Below are positions 1-9,488 of a stretch of 64,000 nucleotides of DNA, in pieces. Every line of letters begins with the position of its first letter. Position 1 is the first letter of the stretch. Source of the stretch: an uncultured Prevotella sp. (GTDB lineage Bacteria > Bacteroidota > Bacteroidia > Bacteroidales > Bacteroidaceae); NCBI GenBank assembly GCA_947177775.1, contig CAMWVS010000002.1, positions 31,776 through 95,775 on the forward strand. Direction: 5' to 3'. The position numbers were made by a program, and so were the translations under genes. The notes under the pieces were generated by a model. That model saw nothing but the letters and a program-made list of their open reading frames with translations, searched no databases and was not told the DNA's origin.

Positions 1-2
1 TC

Positions 3-236
3 TACCACCCAACGCAGAAGCCTGTAGCTCTTGTGGAGTACCTGATAAGGACATACACCGACGAAGGGGACGTGGTGCTTGACAACTGCATGGGTTCAGG
101 AACCACCGCCATTGCCGCCATCCGAAGCGGACGGCACTATATCGGTTTCGAGACCGATGCCAGTTATTGCCGGATAGCCGAGGAACGGATAAAGGCAGAG
201 AAACTCACGGAAACAGAAACCAGTAAAAACAGGTAA
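3..236 (+). CDS. DNA methyltransferase (N6/N4 type), C-terminal part; gene begins before window
   Basis: Open frame from base 3 gives YHPTQKPVALVEYLIRTYTDEGDVVLDNCMGSGTTAIAA; HPTQKP and DxxxGSGTT are methyltransferase motifs. Confidence 0.85.
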   Translation, partial: YHPTQKPVALVEYLIRTYTDEGDVVLDNCMGSGTTAIAAIRSGRHYIGFETDASYCRIAEERIKAEKLTETETSKNR

Positions 237-244
237 GTAAGGCT

Positions 245-589
245 ATGAATACATTTGGAGTTTTAACTACTCAAAGTGAAAAACAGGAGTTTGTTGGCAT
301 GGACTATCATAATCCACCGGTTCCCGGTAAGTATAAGCTGCACCTTGACAGCCGATGTTGGTATAGCCGCAGGGACGTATATGCCCTTGTCTGTAATTTC
401 TCAGCAGAGGACGGGCAACGCATCGCGCTCTTTGCATTCAGACATCCAACAGAAAAGGGAGAAATATATATGCCGAAGAATACTTTAATCGATTTCGCTC
501 ATGAAGTTGAAGATGGCACATGGTGGTTATGTGAAATCTATCAGACAAAAAAAGGAAAACTTACTTGGTTAAGTGCTGAACCGCTATAA
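245..589 (+). CDS. hypothetical protein
   Basis: ORF track; short intergenic spacing after the methyltransferase. Confidence 0.5.
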   Translation: MNTFGVLTTQSEKQEFVGMDYHNPPVPGKYKLHLDSRCWYSRRDVYALVCNFSAEDGQRIALFAFRHPTEKGEIYMPKNTLIDFAHEVEDGTWWLCEIYQTKKGKLTWLSAEPL

Positions 590-610
590 ATCAATTAAAT
601 AAAAGATACA

Positions 611-1453
611 ATGAATATCAGACATTTTGCAATGGCTCTTTTTCTCGGATCCGCAACAATGGGCGCAACCGCCCAAACGACCTATAAGGAAATGGAGCAA
701 CTCACCGTCAACGAACAGGTGACGACCGTCATCATCGCCTCCGAGCCGATACGCTTTGTGGACATATCCACAGACCTGGTGGCCGGCGACCAGCCCATCA
801 ACAATACAGTCCGCCTGAAACCGAAGGAAGCCGGGCATGAGGACGGCGAGGTGCTTGCCATCGTCACCATCGTCACGGAACGCTACCGCACGCAGTACGC
901 CCTGCTGTACACGACACGGCTGACAGAGGCCGTCACCAGCAAGGAGGTGGAGCTGTCGGAACGTACCGCCTATCACAATCCTGCAGTGTCGATGTCAACG
1001 GAGGACATGTACCGTTATGCGCGTCAGATATGGACTTCGCCCGCGAGGTTCCGCAACGTGAGCAGCAAGAAACACCGCATGACCATGCGGCTGAACAACA
1101 TCTATTCGGCGGGTGACTATTTTTTCCTCGACTTCTCGGTGGACAACCGCACCAATATCCGCTTCGACATCGACGAGGTAAGGCTCAAGCTCTCCGACAA
1201 GAAGGTGTCGAAAGCCACGAACTCGCAGGTCGTGGAGCTGAAGCCAGAACTGGTATTGGAGCAGTCCCGGTCGTTCCTGCACGGCTACCGCAACGTAATC
1301 GTGGTAAAGAAACTGACCTTTCCCAACGACAAGGTGCTGACTGTAGAGCTGACCGAGAAGCAGATTTCCGGGCGCACCATATCCGTGAACATAGATTATG
1401 AGGACGTGTTGTCGGCCGATGGCTTCAGCAGCGCATTACTGATGGAGGAATAA
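611..1453 (+). CDS. traN: Conjugative transposon protein TraN-like (DUF4138)
   Basis: Signal peptide and overall sequence resemble Bacteroides TraN/DUF4138; followed by a TraO-like gene. Confidence 0.75.
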   Translation: MNIRHFAMALFLGSATMGATAQTTYKEMEQLTVNEQVTTVIIASEPIRFVDISTDLVAGDQPINNTVRLKPKEAGHEDGEVLAIVTIVTERYRTQYALLYTTRLTEAVTSKEVELSERTAYHNPAVSMSTEDMYRYARQIWTSPARFRNVSSKKHRMTMRLNNIYSAGDYFFLDFSVDNRTNIRFDIDEVRLKLSDKKVSKATNSQVVELKPELVLEQSRSFLHGYRNVIVVKKLTFPNDKVLTVELTEKQISGRTISVNIDYEDVLSADGFSSALLMEE

Positions 1454-1456
1454 ACC

Positions 1457-1963
1457 ATGAAGAGGATACTGATGATTCTTGTCGCTGTGCTGACGGTGTC
1501 AGCCACAGCGTTTGCCGGAGACCGTGACAGACGAGTGTCCTTCGGCGTCGGACTCCTGTATGAGAACGGGCTGGATGCCACACTCAGCTATGAGCGTGAG
1601 AACGCCTACCACAACGCCTGGGAGTTTTTCGCCAACGGCTATCTCAAGTGGGATAAATGCGCATCGTGCGGCCATGTCTGCCCGGATTCGTTCTGGAAGA
1701 ACTACCGTTCGTGGAGCATCGGAGCCGCCTACAAGCCGTGCGTGGTACGCGGTCGTAACCATTACGGTAGCTTCCGTTTCGGCGGTTCGCTCGGCTCGGA
1801 CACCCACAGGGTGTTGGGAGGCGTACACGCCGGCTACGAGCACAACTACCGTCTGCGTGGCGGCTGGCAGGTGTACTGGCAAGTGAAGTCAGACCTGATG
1901 ATAAAAGGCAAAGACCTGTTCCGAACAGGCATCGTGTTAGGCGTGAAACTACCTGTAAAATAA
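1457..1963 (+). CDS. TraO-like conjugal transfer protein
   Basis: Signal peptide, beta-rich protein directly downstream of the TraN-like gene. Confidence 0.55.
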   Translation: MKRILMILVAVLTVSATAFAGDRDRRVSFGVGLLYENGLDATLSYERENAYHNAWEFFANGYLKWDKCASCGHVCPDSFWKNYRSWSIGAAYKPCVVRGRNHYGSFRFGGSLGSDTHRVLGGVHAGYEHNYRLRGGWQVYWQVKSDLMIKGKDLFRTGIVLGVKLPVK

Positions 1964-1969
1964 GAAGTC

Positions 1970-2758
1970 ATGAAAACCAATTATGTGAAAATACTGAACC
2001 GAATGAACAAGATTATCAACCGTGTCAACGCCCGCAGGCAGACGGACATACGTTCCAAAAACAAAGGGCTGAAAGTGAAATGGCATAGGACATGGAAAAT
2101 GCTGAAGTGCAACTACTTCGGTCAGTTCGCCCTTGCGCTGACCGTGGCTCTCGCGTCATGCGACGGGCATCACGAGTTTCCCGACGCCTCGATGAAAGTC
2201 GGACATGTGCTCTGCACCGACGGCCGTGTCATGGCCTTGGAGGAGTGTGACCGTCAGGGCAAGGAGCCTATAGCCGTGGTGTTCCATCTCCACAATAATG
2301 AAAAGATGGAAGGGAACGGGTATGCCGTGTACCTCCGTGACCTGCCCGATGAAGCCTTCGCCGACAGCGTGGGTGTGGCACAGGGGACATCCGCCGACCT
2401 GTACGCGCATGACGGCAACGCCAACACCTACGAGATGTATGCCAACAGCGGCTGCGGTTCGCCGGCGGCCAATGCCGTGTTCTCCATGTGGCGTTACGGG
2501 CAGAGTGCCTATATCCCCTCGGTGGCCCAGATGCGACTGCTGTATGTGGCCAAGCCGTACATTAACCATATTATTGAAAGATGCGGCGGAGAACCGTTAC
2601 CCGACGATGCGGACGAGGTATGGTACTGGACATCCACGGAAGTAGCCGGTCAGGAGACCTCGAAAGCATGGCTGTACTCGCTCGGCAGCGGTGCCGTGCA
2701 AGAGACACCGAAGCTCCAGTCACACAAAGTGAGACCCATTGTAACATTGAACGATTAG
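1970..2758 (+). CDS. putative lipoprotein (fimbrillin/DUF1566-like C-terminus)
   Basis: ALASCDGHH lipobox-like; C-terminal YWTSTEVAG...KVRPIVTLND pattern. Confidence 0.5.
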   Translation: MKTNYVKILNRMNKIINRVNARRQTDIRSKNKGLKVKWHRTWKMLKCNYFGQFALALTVALASCDGHHEFPDASMKVGHVLCTDGRVMALEECDRQGKEPIAVVFHLHNNEKMEGNGYAVYLRDLPDEAFADSVGVAQGTSADLYAHDGNANTYEMYANSGCGSPAANAVFSMWRYGQSAYIPSVAQMRLLYVAKPYINHIIERCGGEPLPDDADEVWYWTSTEVAGQETSKAWLYSLGSGAVQETPKLQSHKVRPIVTLND

Positions 2759-2759
2759 A

Positions 2760-3545
2760 ATGAAGAACGACATGAACATTATACATATCCTTTTCGGCAT
2801 TGTGCTGATATTGCTGGTGCTGATACAGACCTACAACTCCGTGAAGGCGGAATCCCACCGTCAAGAACTGCAGCAGCTCTGTGATTTCCTGCAATCACGG
2901 AAAGACACGATGGATTCCCTGCTCAACCGCTTTGACGGTATTCTTGGCGACATGGCATCCGACAACGAGAGAAACACCGTCCTGAAAAACCATGCGATAG
3001 AGCTGGACAAACTTGTTAAAGGACTCAAATATGAACAGGATTGTCTTGAATCCGGGAATCGGTCGATGAAAACGAAACGGAAAAGGATGCTGACCCAAAA
3101 GGAGAAGCTCATCAACGAGACTAACGAAATAAAGAAAGCCATCCGTCAGAGAATGGACACGATAGCGCAGCTTGAAATCCGGATTGACTCGCTGAAAAGA
3201 ATCAAGGCCGGGCTGGACATTGACACGGGCCTGACACAGGCGGAAGAGGCAACCAATCTCTCGGAGCCGGTGTCGGTTCTGAATATTCTGCCGTCAGTCA
3301 AGTCAATTCTGGAAGACCATAACATCACCTGCATCGGAGAGCTTGCCAGTCTTGACAGGGATTACCTGCAAGGCATCAGCGGTATTGGCCCGGTAAGCGT
3401 CGAGCGTATAGATGCCGCCCTGCAGGAAAAAGGCGCATATCTCGGCATGGAAGCGGTCAAGGTCAACGACCGCTGGTACAGATTTGGAGCAGAGGAGACA
3501 GAAGAACAGGCGGCAGAGCATACACAGGAACAGATAACAGAATAA
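2760..3545 (+). CDS. membrane-anchored coiled-coil protein with helix-hairpin-helix/RNAP alpha-CTD-like segment
   Basis: N-terminal TM, long coiled coil, then LPSVKSILEDHNITCIGELASLDRDYLQGISGIGPVSVERI. Confidence 0.55.
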   Translation: MKNDMNIIHILFGIVLILLVLIQTYNSVKAESHRQELQQLCDFLQSRKDTMDSLLNRFDGILGDMASDNERNTVLKNHAIELDKLVKGLKYEQDCLESGNRSMKTKRKRMLTQKEKLINETNEIKKAIRQRMDTIAQLEIRIDSLKRIKAGLDIDTGLTQAEEATNLSEPVSVLNILPSVKSILEDHNITCIGELASLDRDYLQGISGIGPVSVERIDAALQEKGAYLGMEAVKVNDRWYRFGAEETEEQAAEHTQEQITE

Positions 3546-3548
3546 CTT

Positions 3549-5735
3549 ATGGAAGAAACGAAAGAGATACAGGGCCTTTACAAGATATTCCGTGCGGCGG
3601 TCTATGTGTCGCTGCTGTTGGAATTTTTTGAGTACGCCGTCGATCCGGAGACCCTCGACCACTGGAACGGGGTACTCGTGGACATCCATGACCGCATCAA
3701 GACATGGTTCATCTACCATGACGGAAACCTGATATATGCCAAGGTAACGACCTTCTTGCTCATCTGCATCACCTGCGTGGGAACGCGCAACAAGAAGCAC
3801 CTTGAGATGGACGCGCAGAAGCAGGTGCTCTATCCGTTGCTCGGCGGTGTCGGACTGGTCATACTGTCCGTGTGGTTCTTCGGTTTCTCCATCATGCCGC
3901 GCATCTACACGCTGAAGGTCAACATCTGGCTCTACATGATACTGTCCGTCATCGGGGCTGTGCTTATCCATGTAGCCCTCGACAATATCTCGAAGTTCCT
4001 GAAGGACGGGCTTCTCAAAGACCGCTTCAACTTCGAGAACGAGAGCTTCGAGCAGGCTACCGAAGCGGTGGAGAACAAGTATTCGGTGAACATCCCCATG
4101 CGCTTCTATTACAAGGGGAAATTCCGCCGGGGGTGCGTGTCGGTCTCCAATCCCTTCCGAGGCACCTGGGTCGTAGGTACTCCCGGTTCGGGTAAGACAT
4201 TCAGCATCATCGAGCCGTTCATCCGGCAGCACTCCGCCAAAGGCTTCGCTATGGTTGTATATGATTACAAGTTCCCTACCTTAGCCACCAAGTTATATTA
4301 TCACTATCTGAAAAACAGGCGATTGGGTAAAACCCCGCCGAACTGTCAGTTCAACATAATCAACTTTGTCGATGTGGAGTACAGCCGGCGCGTGAACCCT
4401 ATACAGGCGAAATACATCCCGAACCTTGCCGCCGCCAGCGAGACCGCAGAGACCCTGCTGGAATCCCTGCAGAAAGGCAAGAAAGAGGGAGGCGGCGGTT
4501 CCGACCAGTTTTTTCAGACATCGGCTGTGAACTTCCTCGCCGCCTGTATCTATTTCTTCGTGAACTATGAGAAAGAGCCGTATGATGCCTCCGGCAGACA
4601 GCTCTATGCCGACAAGGTACAAGACCCGGTGACGAGAATATGGAAACCTACCGGCATCGTGCGTGAATACAAGAACGGCCCGGTGACGGAACCGGCCTAC
4701 TGGCTCGGCAAGTACAGCGACATGCCGCATATTCTCTCGTTCCTGAACCAGAGCTATCAGACCATTTTTGATGTGCTACAGACCGACGACGAGGTCGCGC
4801 CGTTGCTCGGCCCGTTCCAGACCGCCCTGCAAAACAAAGCAATGGAGCAATTGGAGGGCATGATAGGTACGCTCCGTGTCTATACTTCGCGCCTTGCCAC
4901 CAAGGAATCGTACTGGATATTCCATCGTGACGGCGATGACTTCGACCTGAAGGTCAGCGACCCGAAGAACCCGTCCTATCTGCTGATTGCGAACGACCCC
5001 GAAATGGAAAGCATCATCGGCGCGTTGAACGCCCTTATCCTTAACCGCCTTGTCACACGAGTAAATACCGGACAGGGAAAGAATATACCTGTGTCAATCA
5101 TCGTGGATGAGTTGCCGACATTGTATTTCCATAAAATAGACAGACTGATAGGTACGGCCCGAAGCAACAAAGTAAGCGTGACGCTCGGCTTTCAGGAACT
5201 GCCGCAGCTGGAGGCCGACTACGGGAAGGTGGGCATGCAGAAAATCATCACGACCGTGGGTAATGTGGTAAGCGGTTCGGCAAGAAGCAAGGAGACATTG
5301 GAATGGCTCTCCAACGACATCTTCGGCAAGGTGGTACAGCTCAAGAAAGGTGTCACCATAGACCGGGATAAGACGAGCATCAACCTGAACGAGAACATGG
5401 ACAGCCTCGTGCCGGCAAGTAAAATATCCGATATGCCGACAGGCTGGATATGCGGACAGACGGCGCGTGATTTCGTCAAGACCAAGACCGGGCGCGGCGA
5501 CAGTATGAACATACAGGAGTCGGAAGAGTTTCAGACCACCAAGTTCTTCTGCAAGACTGATTTCGACATGGCGGAGATAGCCAAAGAGGAAGCCGGGTAT
5601 GTGGAGTTGCCCAAGTTCTACACCTTTCCGTCTAAAGAAGAAAGGGAACGTGTGCTGTACAAAAATTTTCTGCGTGTGGGAATCGAGGTGAAAACGATGA
5701 TAGCTGAAATACAAAGGAGAGCCCATGCGAAATAA
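3549..5735 (+). CDS. traG: Type IV coupling protein (VirD4/TraG family)
   Basis: N-terminal TM helices, Walker A TWVVGTPGSGKTFSIIEPF, Walker B-like VSIIVDELPTLYF. Confidence 0.88.
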   Translation: MEETKEIQGLYKIFRAAVYVSLLLEFFEYAVDPETLDHWNGVLVDIHDRIKTWFIYHDGNLIYAKVTTFLLICITCVGTRNKKHLEMDAQKQVLYPLLGGVGLVILSVWFFGFSIMPRIYTLKVNIWLYMILSVIGAVLIHVALDNISKFLKDGLLKDRFNFENESFEQATEAVENKYSVNIPMRFYYKGKFRRGCVSVSNPFRGTWVVGTPGSGKTFSIIEPFIRQHSAKGFAMVVYDYKFPTLATKLYYHYLKNRRLGKTPPNCQFNIINFVDVEYSRRVNPIQAKYIPNLAAASETAETLLESLQKGKKEGGGGSDQFFQTSAVNFLAACIYFFVNYEKEPYDASGRQLYADKVQDPVTRIWKPTGIVREYKNGPVTEPAYWLGKYSDMPHILSFLNQSYQTIFDVLQTDDEVAPLLGPFQTALQNKAMEQLEGMIGTLRVYTSRLATKESYWIFHRDGDDFDLKVSDPKNPSYLLIANDPEMESIIGALNALILNRLVTRVNTGQGKNIPVSIIVDELPTLYFHKIDRLIGTARSNKVSVTLGFQELPQLEADYGKVGMQKIITTVGNVVSGSARSKETLEWLSNDIFGKVVQLKKGVTIDRDKTSINLNENMDSLVPASKISDMPTGWICGQTARDFVKTKTGRGDSMNIQESEEFQTTKFFCKTDFDMAEIAKEEAGYVELPKFYTFPSKEERERVLYKNFLRVGIEVKTMIAEIQRRAHAK

Positions 5736-6246
5736 ACTTCGAATATTTGTCATAGTCCTGTTTGCCTATATCTATATAGGTTCAAGTTTTGCCCAGCCTA
5801 CGTTACGGAGGCTTATGGAACTGCCGCCGTTTGAGCGGGCAATTCTGATAATCAAACATTACGAGACCCTGCATCGCCCGGAGCACTGGCCGACCATCGG
5901 CTACGGTCATGTCGTCCAGCCGGGCGAGCCGTACCGTAAAGGCGTGCTGCTTACGGAAAGTCAGGCAGACGCTCTGCTCAGGAAGGACTTGCGGAAATTC
6001 TGCGCCCTGTATCGGTCATACGGGGCGGACAGTCTCCTGCTTGCCTGCCTGAGCTATAACTGCGGTTCGGCAAAGGTTCTTGGAGGACAGGGATATAAGA
6101 AAAGCCGTCTATTGCGGAGGATAGAAGCAGGTGACAGGAATATCTTGGCTGATTATCTTTCTTTCTGTCATTACAAAGGCAAGCATCATTCCGGGATTTG
6201 GCGTCGCCGATGGATGGAATATCAGTTGCTTTGTGCAGATTTGTAA
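5725..6246 (+). CDS. Phage-type lysozyme (GH24-like) linked to conjugation
   Basis: ERAILIIKHYETLHRPEHWPTIGYGHVVQPGE: E...TIGYGH signature, signal peptide. Confidence 0.8.
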   Translation: MRNKLRIFVIVLFAYIYIGSSFAQPTLRRLMELPPFERAILIIKHYETLHRPEHWPTIGYGHVVQPGEPYRKGVLLTESQADALLRKDLRKFCALYRSYGADSLLLACLSYNCGSAKVLGGQGYKKSRLLRRIEAGDRNILADYLSFCHYKGKHHSGIWRRRWMEYQLLCADL

Positions 6247-6421
6247 TGGATATGAATAATAACAACTGTATTGGAAAAGGCAGTCCAAGGCATATTCCAC
6301 AATTAAAATTTCCACATTCTCACTGTTATGCCCCGGGCTACCTTATATTAGTTTACACTCGTAATGTAATACAAAGGTACACAAATATAACGAATTATTT
6401 GCCTTCTCCTAATTAATTTAT

Positions 6422-6429
6422 TACTTTTG
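6422..6429 (+). promoter_or_regulatory. Bacteroides-type -7 element TACTTTTG
   Basis: TAnnTTTG match about 40 bp upstream of the TetR gene at 6469. Confidence 0.45.
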
Positions 6430-6468
6430 CGCAGTAATTACATGTCGAATTATCTGAATCAGAGCTAA

Positions 6469-7074
6469 ATGAATAAAAACAACCGTAAAGAACAGCTCTA
6501 TCATGAAGCGTTTAAGCTGTTCCTATCCAAACCATTTGAAGCCGTAAGCATAGCTGATATAGAGAGTGCTTCCGGCATGACGCGCGGTGCCATAACATAT
6601 TATGCCAAAGACAAATTGGGCTTGTTCTATTCTGTGGTAAAACACTATTTGGTTGATACGCAGAATTTGAAACAGAAAATAACTCAAACAGAATTTGATT
6701 CACTGAAAGATTTTATAGAGGCTTATGTGAATGGCTGTCAAGAGACTATGAATCGTTTTAACAATGTAGGCAAAAACGTGCAAAATGCAAGTAGAGCATA
6801 TATGTCCTTGATTTTGCAAATATGCAAATATTTTCCAGATTTACACTCTCAGTATCTTGAAAACAGGAATCAGGAGGTTATAATTTGGATTGGAGTATTA
6901 CAAAAAGCCATTGAACGTAAGGAAATCAAGAGCGATATTGATATAATGAATACTGCTCGTAATTTTATGAACCTCTTTTATGGACAATCATATATAGACT
7001 CATTGTCTGTCGGATTGAACACAGTTGAGCTGAGAATGCAGTTGATGAATCTCTATAAGTTACTCAGGATTTAG
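6469..7074 (+). CDS. TetR/AcrR family transcriptional regulator
   Basis: N-terminal HTH: ...SIADIESASGMTRGAITYYAKDKLGLFYSVV. Confidence 0.8.
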   Translation: MNKNNRKEQLYHEAFKLFLSKPFEAVSIADIESASGMTRGAITYYAKDKLGLFYSVVKHYLVDTQNLKQKITQTEFDSLKDFIEAYVNGCQETMNRFNNVGKNVQNASRAYMSLILQICKYFPDLHSQYLENRNQEVIIWIGVLQKAIERKEIKSDIDIMNTARNFMNLFYGQSYIDSLSVGLNTVELRMQLMNLYKLLRI

Positions 7075-7116
7075 ATTTTAATTACGGAAATATTTCTCTA
7101 ATTCATAAAAATGCCA

Positions 7117-7124
7117 TATCTTTG
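7117..7124 (+). promoter_or_regulatory. Bacteroides-type -7 element TATCTTTG
   Basis: Exact TAnnTTTG about 30 bp before the KAS III ORF. Confidence 0.6.
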
Positions 7125-7152
7125 CCAAAAGATAACAAACATTATGTAATTT

Positions 7153-8289
7153 ATGAGTTTAGAAGTATTCATTACCAAAACCTCTTCATACTTCCCGAAT
7201 AATCCGGTAGGGAATGATGAAATGGAAGAGTATCTTGGGCTGATTGATGGTCACCCGTCACGTGTGAAATCCATTATCCTGCGTCAGAACGGCATAAAAA
7301 CCAGGTATTATGCCTTGGATAAAAAGCAGCGGATTACACATACGAATGTTGAGCTTGCCAGTTCAGCCATTAACAAATTATTTATAAGCGAAGACGAAAA
7401 ACACAAAGTACAGTTTCTGTCATGCGCGACATCAATGCCGGATCAGTTGATTCCTTCCCATGCGTCAATGGTTCATGGAGCAACATTTGACCACTCCTTA
7501 GAAACAGCGTCATTGTCGGGTGTTTGCATGACAAGCCTTATGGCACTCAAGACAGCATGGATGTCCGTCCTTTCAGGGAATAGTGACAATGCCGTCTGTG
7601 CTGCTTCAGAACTGATTTCTCCAACCATGCTGTCACGCTTTTTTAAGGAAGAAATGGAGTGCCAGCATTTAATAGAAGAGCATCCACATCTCGCTTTTGA
7701 GAAAGATTTTCTTCGCTTCATGCTTTCAGATGGTGCAGCAGCCCTTCTTCTGAAAAATGTTCCCGATGGGGACGTCAATTTGTCAATAGACTGGATTCAT
7801 ACATTTTCGTATGCGAACCGTCAGCCGGCCTGTATGTATATGTGGGCAGATAAAAACACTGATGGCAGTCTGACCGGATGGAAATCATTTGAGGGCCGTG
7901 AACTTGGGAACAAATCTATATGGAGTCTCAAACAGGATGTTCGCCAACTCAATGAATATGGCATACCGTATTTTGTAGATGCCATTGAAGCAGCCTTTGC
8001 AAAAGGCAAAGTTAATCCAGAAGAGATAACCTATGTCATTCCGCATATCTCATCCATGTATTTTTATAAGCGGCTTGACGAGGAACTCCAAAAACGAAAC
8101 ATTCAACTTCCAGCCGACAAATGGTTTACGAACCTAACCTGGGTGGGTAATGTCGGTTCGGTGTCACCTTTTACTGCGCTTGACGAACTTGTCAGGACAA
8201 AACCACTGAAGAAAGGGGATAAAATAGCACTTTTGGTTCCGGAAAGCGGTAGATTTTCTTATGGAGTGGCTTTATTAAGCTGTATTTGA
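7153..8289 (+). CDS. 3-oxoacyl-ACP synthase III (FabH/KAS III) family protein
   Basis: Thiolase-fold; candidate Cys (SLSGVCMTS), His (VIPHISS), Asn (WVGNVGSVSP) triad. Confidence 0.8.
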   Translation: MSLEVFITKTSSYFPNNPVGNDEMEEYLGLIDGHPSRVKSIILRQNGIKTRYYALDKKQRITHTNVELASSAINKLFISEDEKHKVQFLSCATSMPDQLIPSHASMVHGATFDHSLETASLSGVCMTSLMALKTAWMSVLSGNSDNAVCAASELISPTMLSRFFKEEMECQHLIEEHPHLAFEKDFLRFMLSDGAAALLLKNVPDGDVNLSIDWIHTFSYANRQPACMYMWADKNTDGSLTGWKSFEGRELGNKSIWSLKQDVRQLNEYGIPYFVDAIEAAFAKGKVNPEEITYVIPHISSMYFYKRLDEELQKRNIQLPADKWFTNLTWVGNVGSVSPFTALDELVRTKPLKKGDKIALLVPESGRFSYGVALLSCI

Positions 8290-8311
8290 TGGGTTATTTA
8301 AAAATATTTAT

Positions 8312-8319
8312 TACCTTTG
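8312..8319 (+). promoter_or_regulatory. Bacteroides-type -7 element TACCTTTG
   Basis: Exact TAnnTTTG upstream of a ~185-nt leader preceding the second TetR gene. Confidence 0.55.
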
Positions 8320-8361
8320 CAACTGTAAAATAAGAATTTAAGGGTTCATATTTGTCTTTCT

Positions 8362-8501
8362 CTGTGAAAATGTGGAAGTTTTTAACTATGGAAGCAGATA
8401 GGTATGATGACTCTTCGTGCATAAAAGTACGGGGGCGTTATGTCTTTTCCATAGGGTATCCACAACCTTCACAGTAAGATGTAATAGCCCTCGTACCCTT
8501 T
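8362..8501 (+). ncRNA. Candidate structured leader RNA with nested stems, possible pseudoknot and U-tract
   Basis: CTGTGAA 8362-8368/TTCACAG 8468-8474; CTATGGAA 8386-8393/TTCCATAG 8447-8454; GTACGGGGGC 8427-8436/GCCCTCGTAC 8487-8496 then CCTTTTT. Confidence 0.45.
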
Positions 8502-8507
8502 TTATGT

Positions 8508-9089
8508 ATGAACAAGCCACGGCCACAGACCCTACAGAACCGAATAGACATTCTAAAGCAATGTTATCGCCTAATGGCTCAGGGCACATGGGATGCCATA
8601 TCAGTTGCTGAGCTGGAGAAGAATATCTCTCAAACGAGAGGTGCGATATTCTATTTCAATAAGAACAAGAAAGATTTGTTCTTGAATATGATTGATGAAT
8701 TGTTTTTTCCGGTCTTTGTGTTATCTGATGATGAAAAAGCGAGATTGTCTGCGTGTTCCGTGTCTCAGTTTCATGCAACCTATAAAACTCCTTTTGATAG
8801 GCTTAAAGAAGACTTGTCCAATAACTATTGCTTGCCTAATCCGGCACAAGCAGTATTCAATATAATTGTCCAGGCGCAGAAACATTATGTAGGCTTCAGT
8901 GTTATGCTAAAGAGAGCTATGGATAATGAATTGACCTTTATAGACGAATTGACAGGTGTCTGTAATCATGCATTGTTGAACTATAACAATTTCATGACAC
9001 AAAACATTGGGAATTTGTTTGTGGATTCATTAGAGGCATTTCAAGAGGATAAGACCTTTCATGTACAAATGCCTTGTAGTCGGAAATAA
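8508..9089 (+). CDS. TetR/AcrR-like transcriptional regulator
   Basis: N-terminal HTH ...AISVAELEKNISQTRGAIFYFNKNKKDLFLNMI. Confidence 0.75.
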   Translation: MNKPRPQTLQNRIDILKQCYRLMAQGTWDAISVAELEKNISQTRGAIFYFNKNKKDLFLNMIDELFFPVFVLSDDEKARLSACSVSQFHATYKTPFDRLKEDLSNNYCLPNPAQAVFNIIVQAQKHYVGFSVMLKRAMDNELTFIDELTGVCNHALLNYNNFMTQNIGNLFVDSLEAFQEDKTFHVQMPCSRK

Positions 9090-9174
9090 TTGCACTAATT
9101 CCGATCAAATTTCAATGTCAGAAATATTATAATTGTTGAAGTGACATTTCAATGTTGATGTTTCAGTGAAGTTT

Positions 9175-9213
9175 TTTCCTGCGAACTGGGAAAACGAGCC
9201 GCTTTGGAGATAA
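9175..9213 (+). pseudogene. C-terminal remnant of an Abi_2-family gene
   Basis: TTTCCTGCGAACTGGGAAAACGAGCCGCTTTGGAGATAA encodes FPANWENEPLWR*, nearly identical to the FPASWENEPLWK* end of the intact Abi protein at 42121-43020. Confidence 0.7.
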
Positions 9214-9282
9214 AGATAGCAAACAAGTCAGATTCATTTCCAATTCTCTGGAAAGGAAATTGTAGGAAAGTGATAAAACCAA

Positions 9283-9357
9283 TGCCTTTGCAATCTATGA
9301 ATCTGCCACGCTCCCATAGAACAGCGAATCAAAGCGGATTCCTTATTTTATATATGT
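9283..9357 (+). ncRNA. Abi-associated promoter + hairpin RNA unit, copy A
   Basis: TGCCTTTG then GAATCTGC-CA-CGCT-CCCATAGAAC-AGCG-AATCAAA-GCGGATTC and an AT/U-rich tail; shares CCCATAGAACAGCGAA exactly with copy B. Confidence 0.6.
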
Positions 9358-9488
9358 GATATTTGTCGATGCAAGTTCTGAGAGATAGAAATAACAACCT
9401 ATGAATATAGATAACTTAATAATCCCGGATTCATCACCTGCAACTGGTTTAGGCGATGGATCCGGATTATGATGCATAAAGTGCGAAA

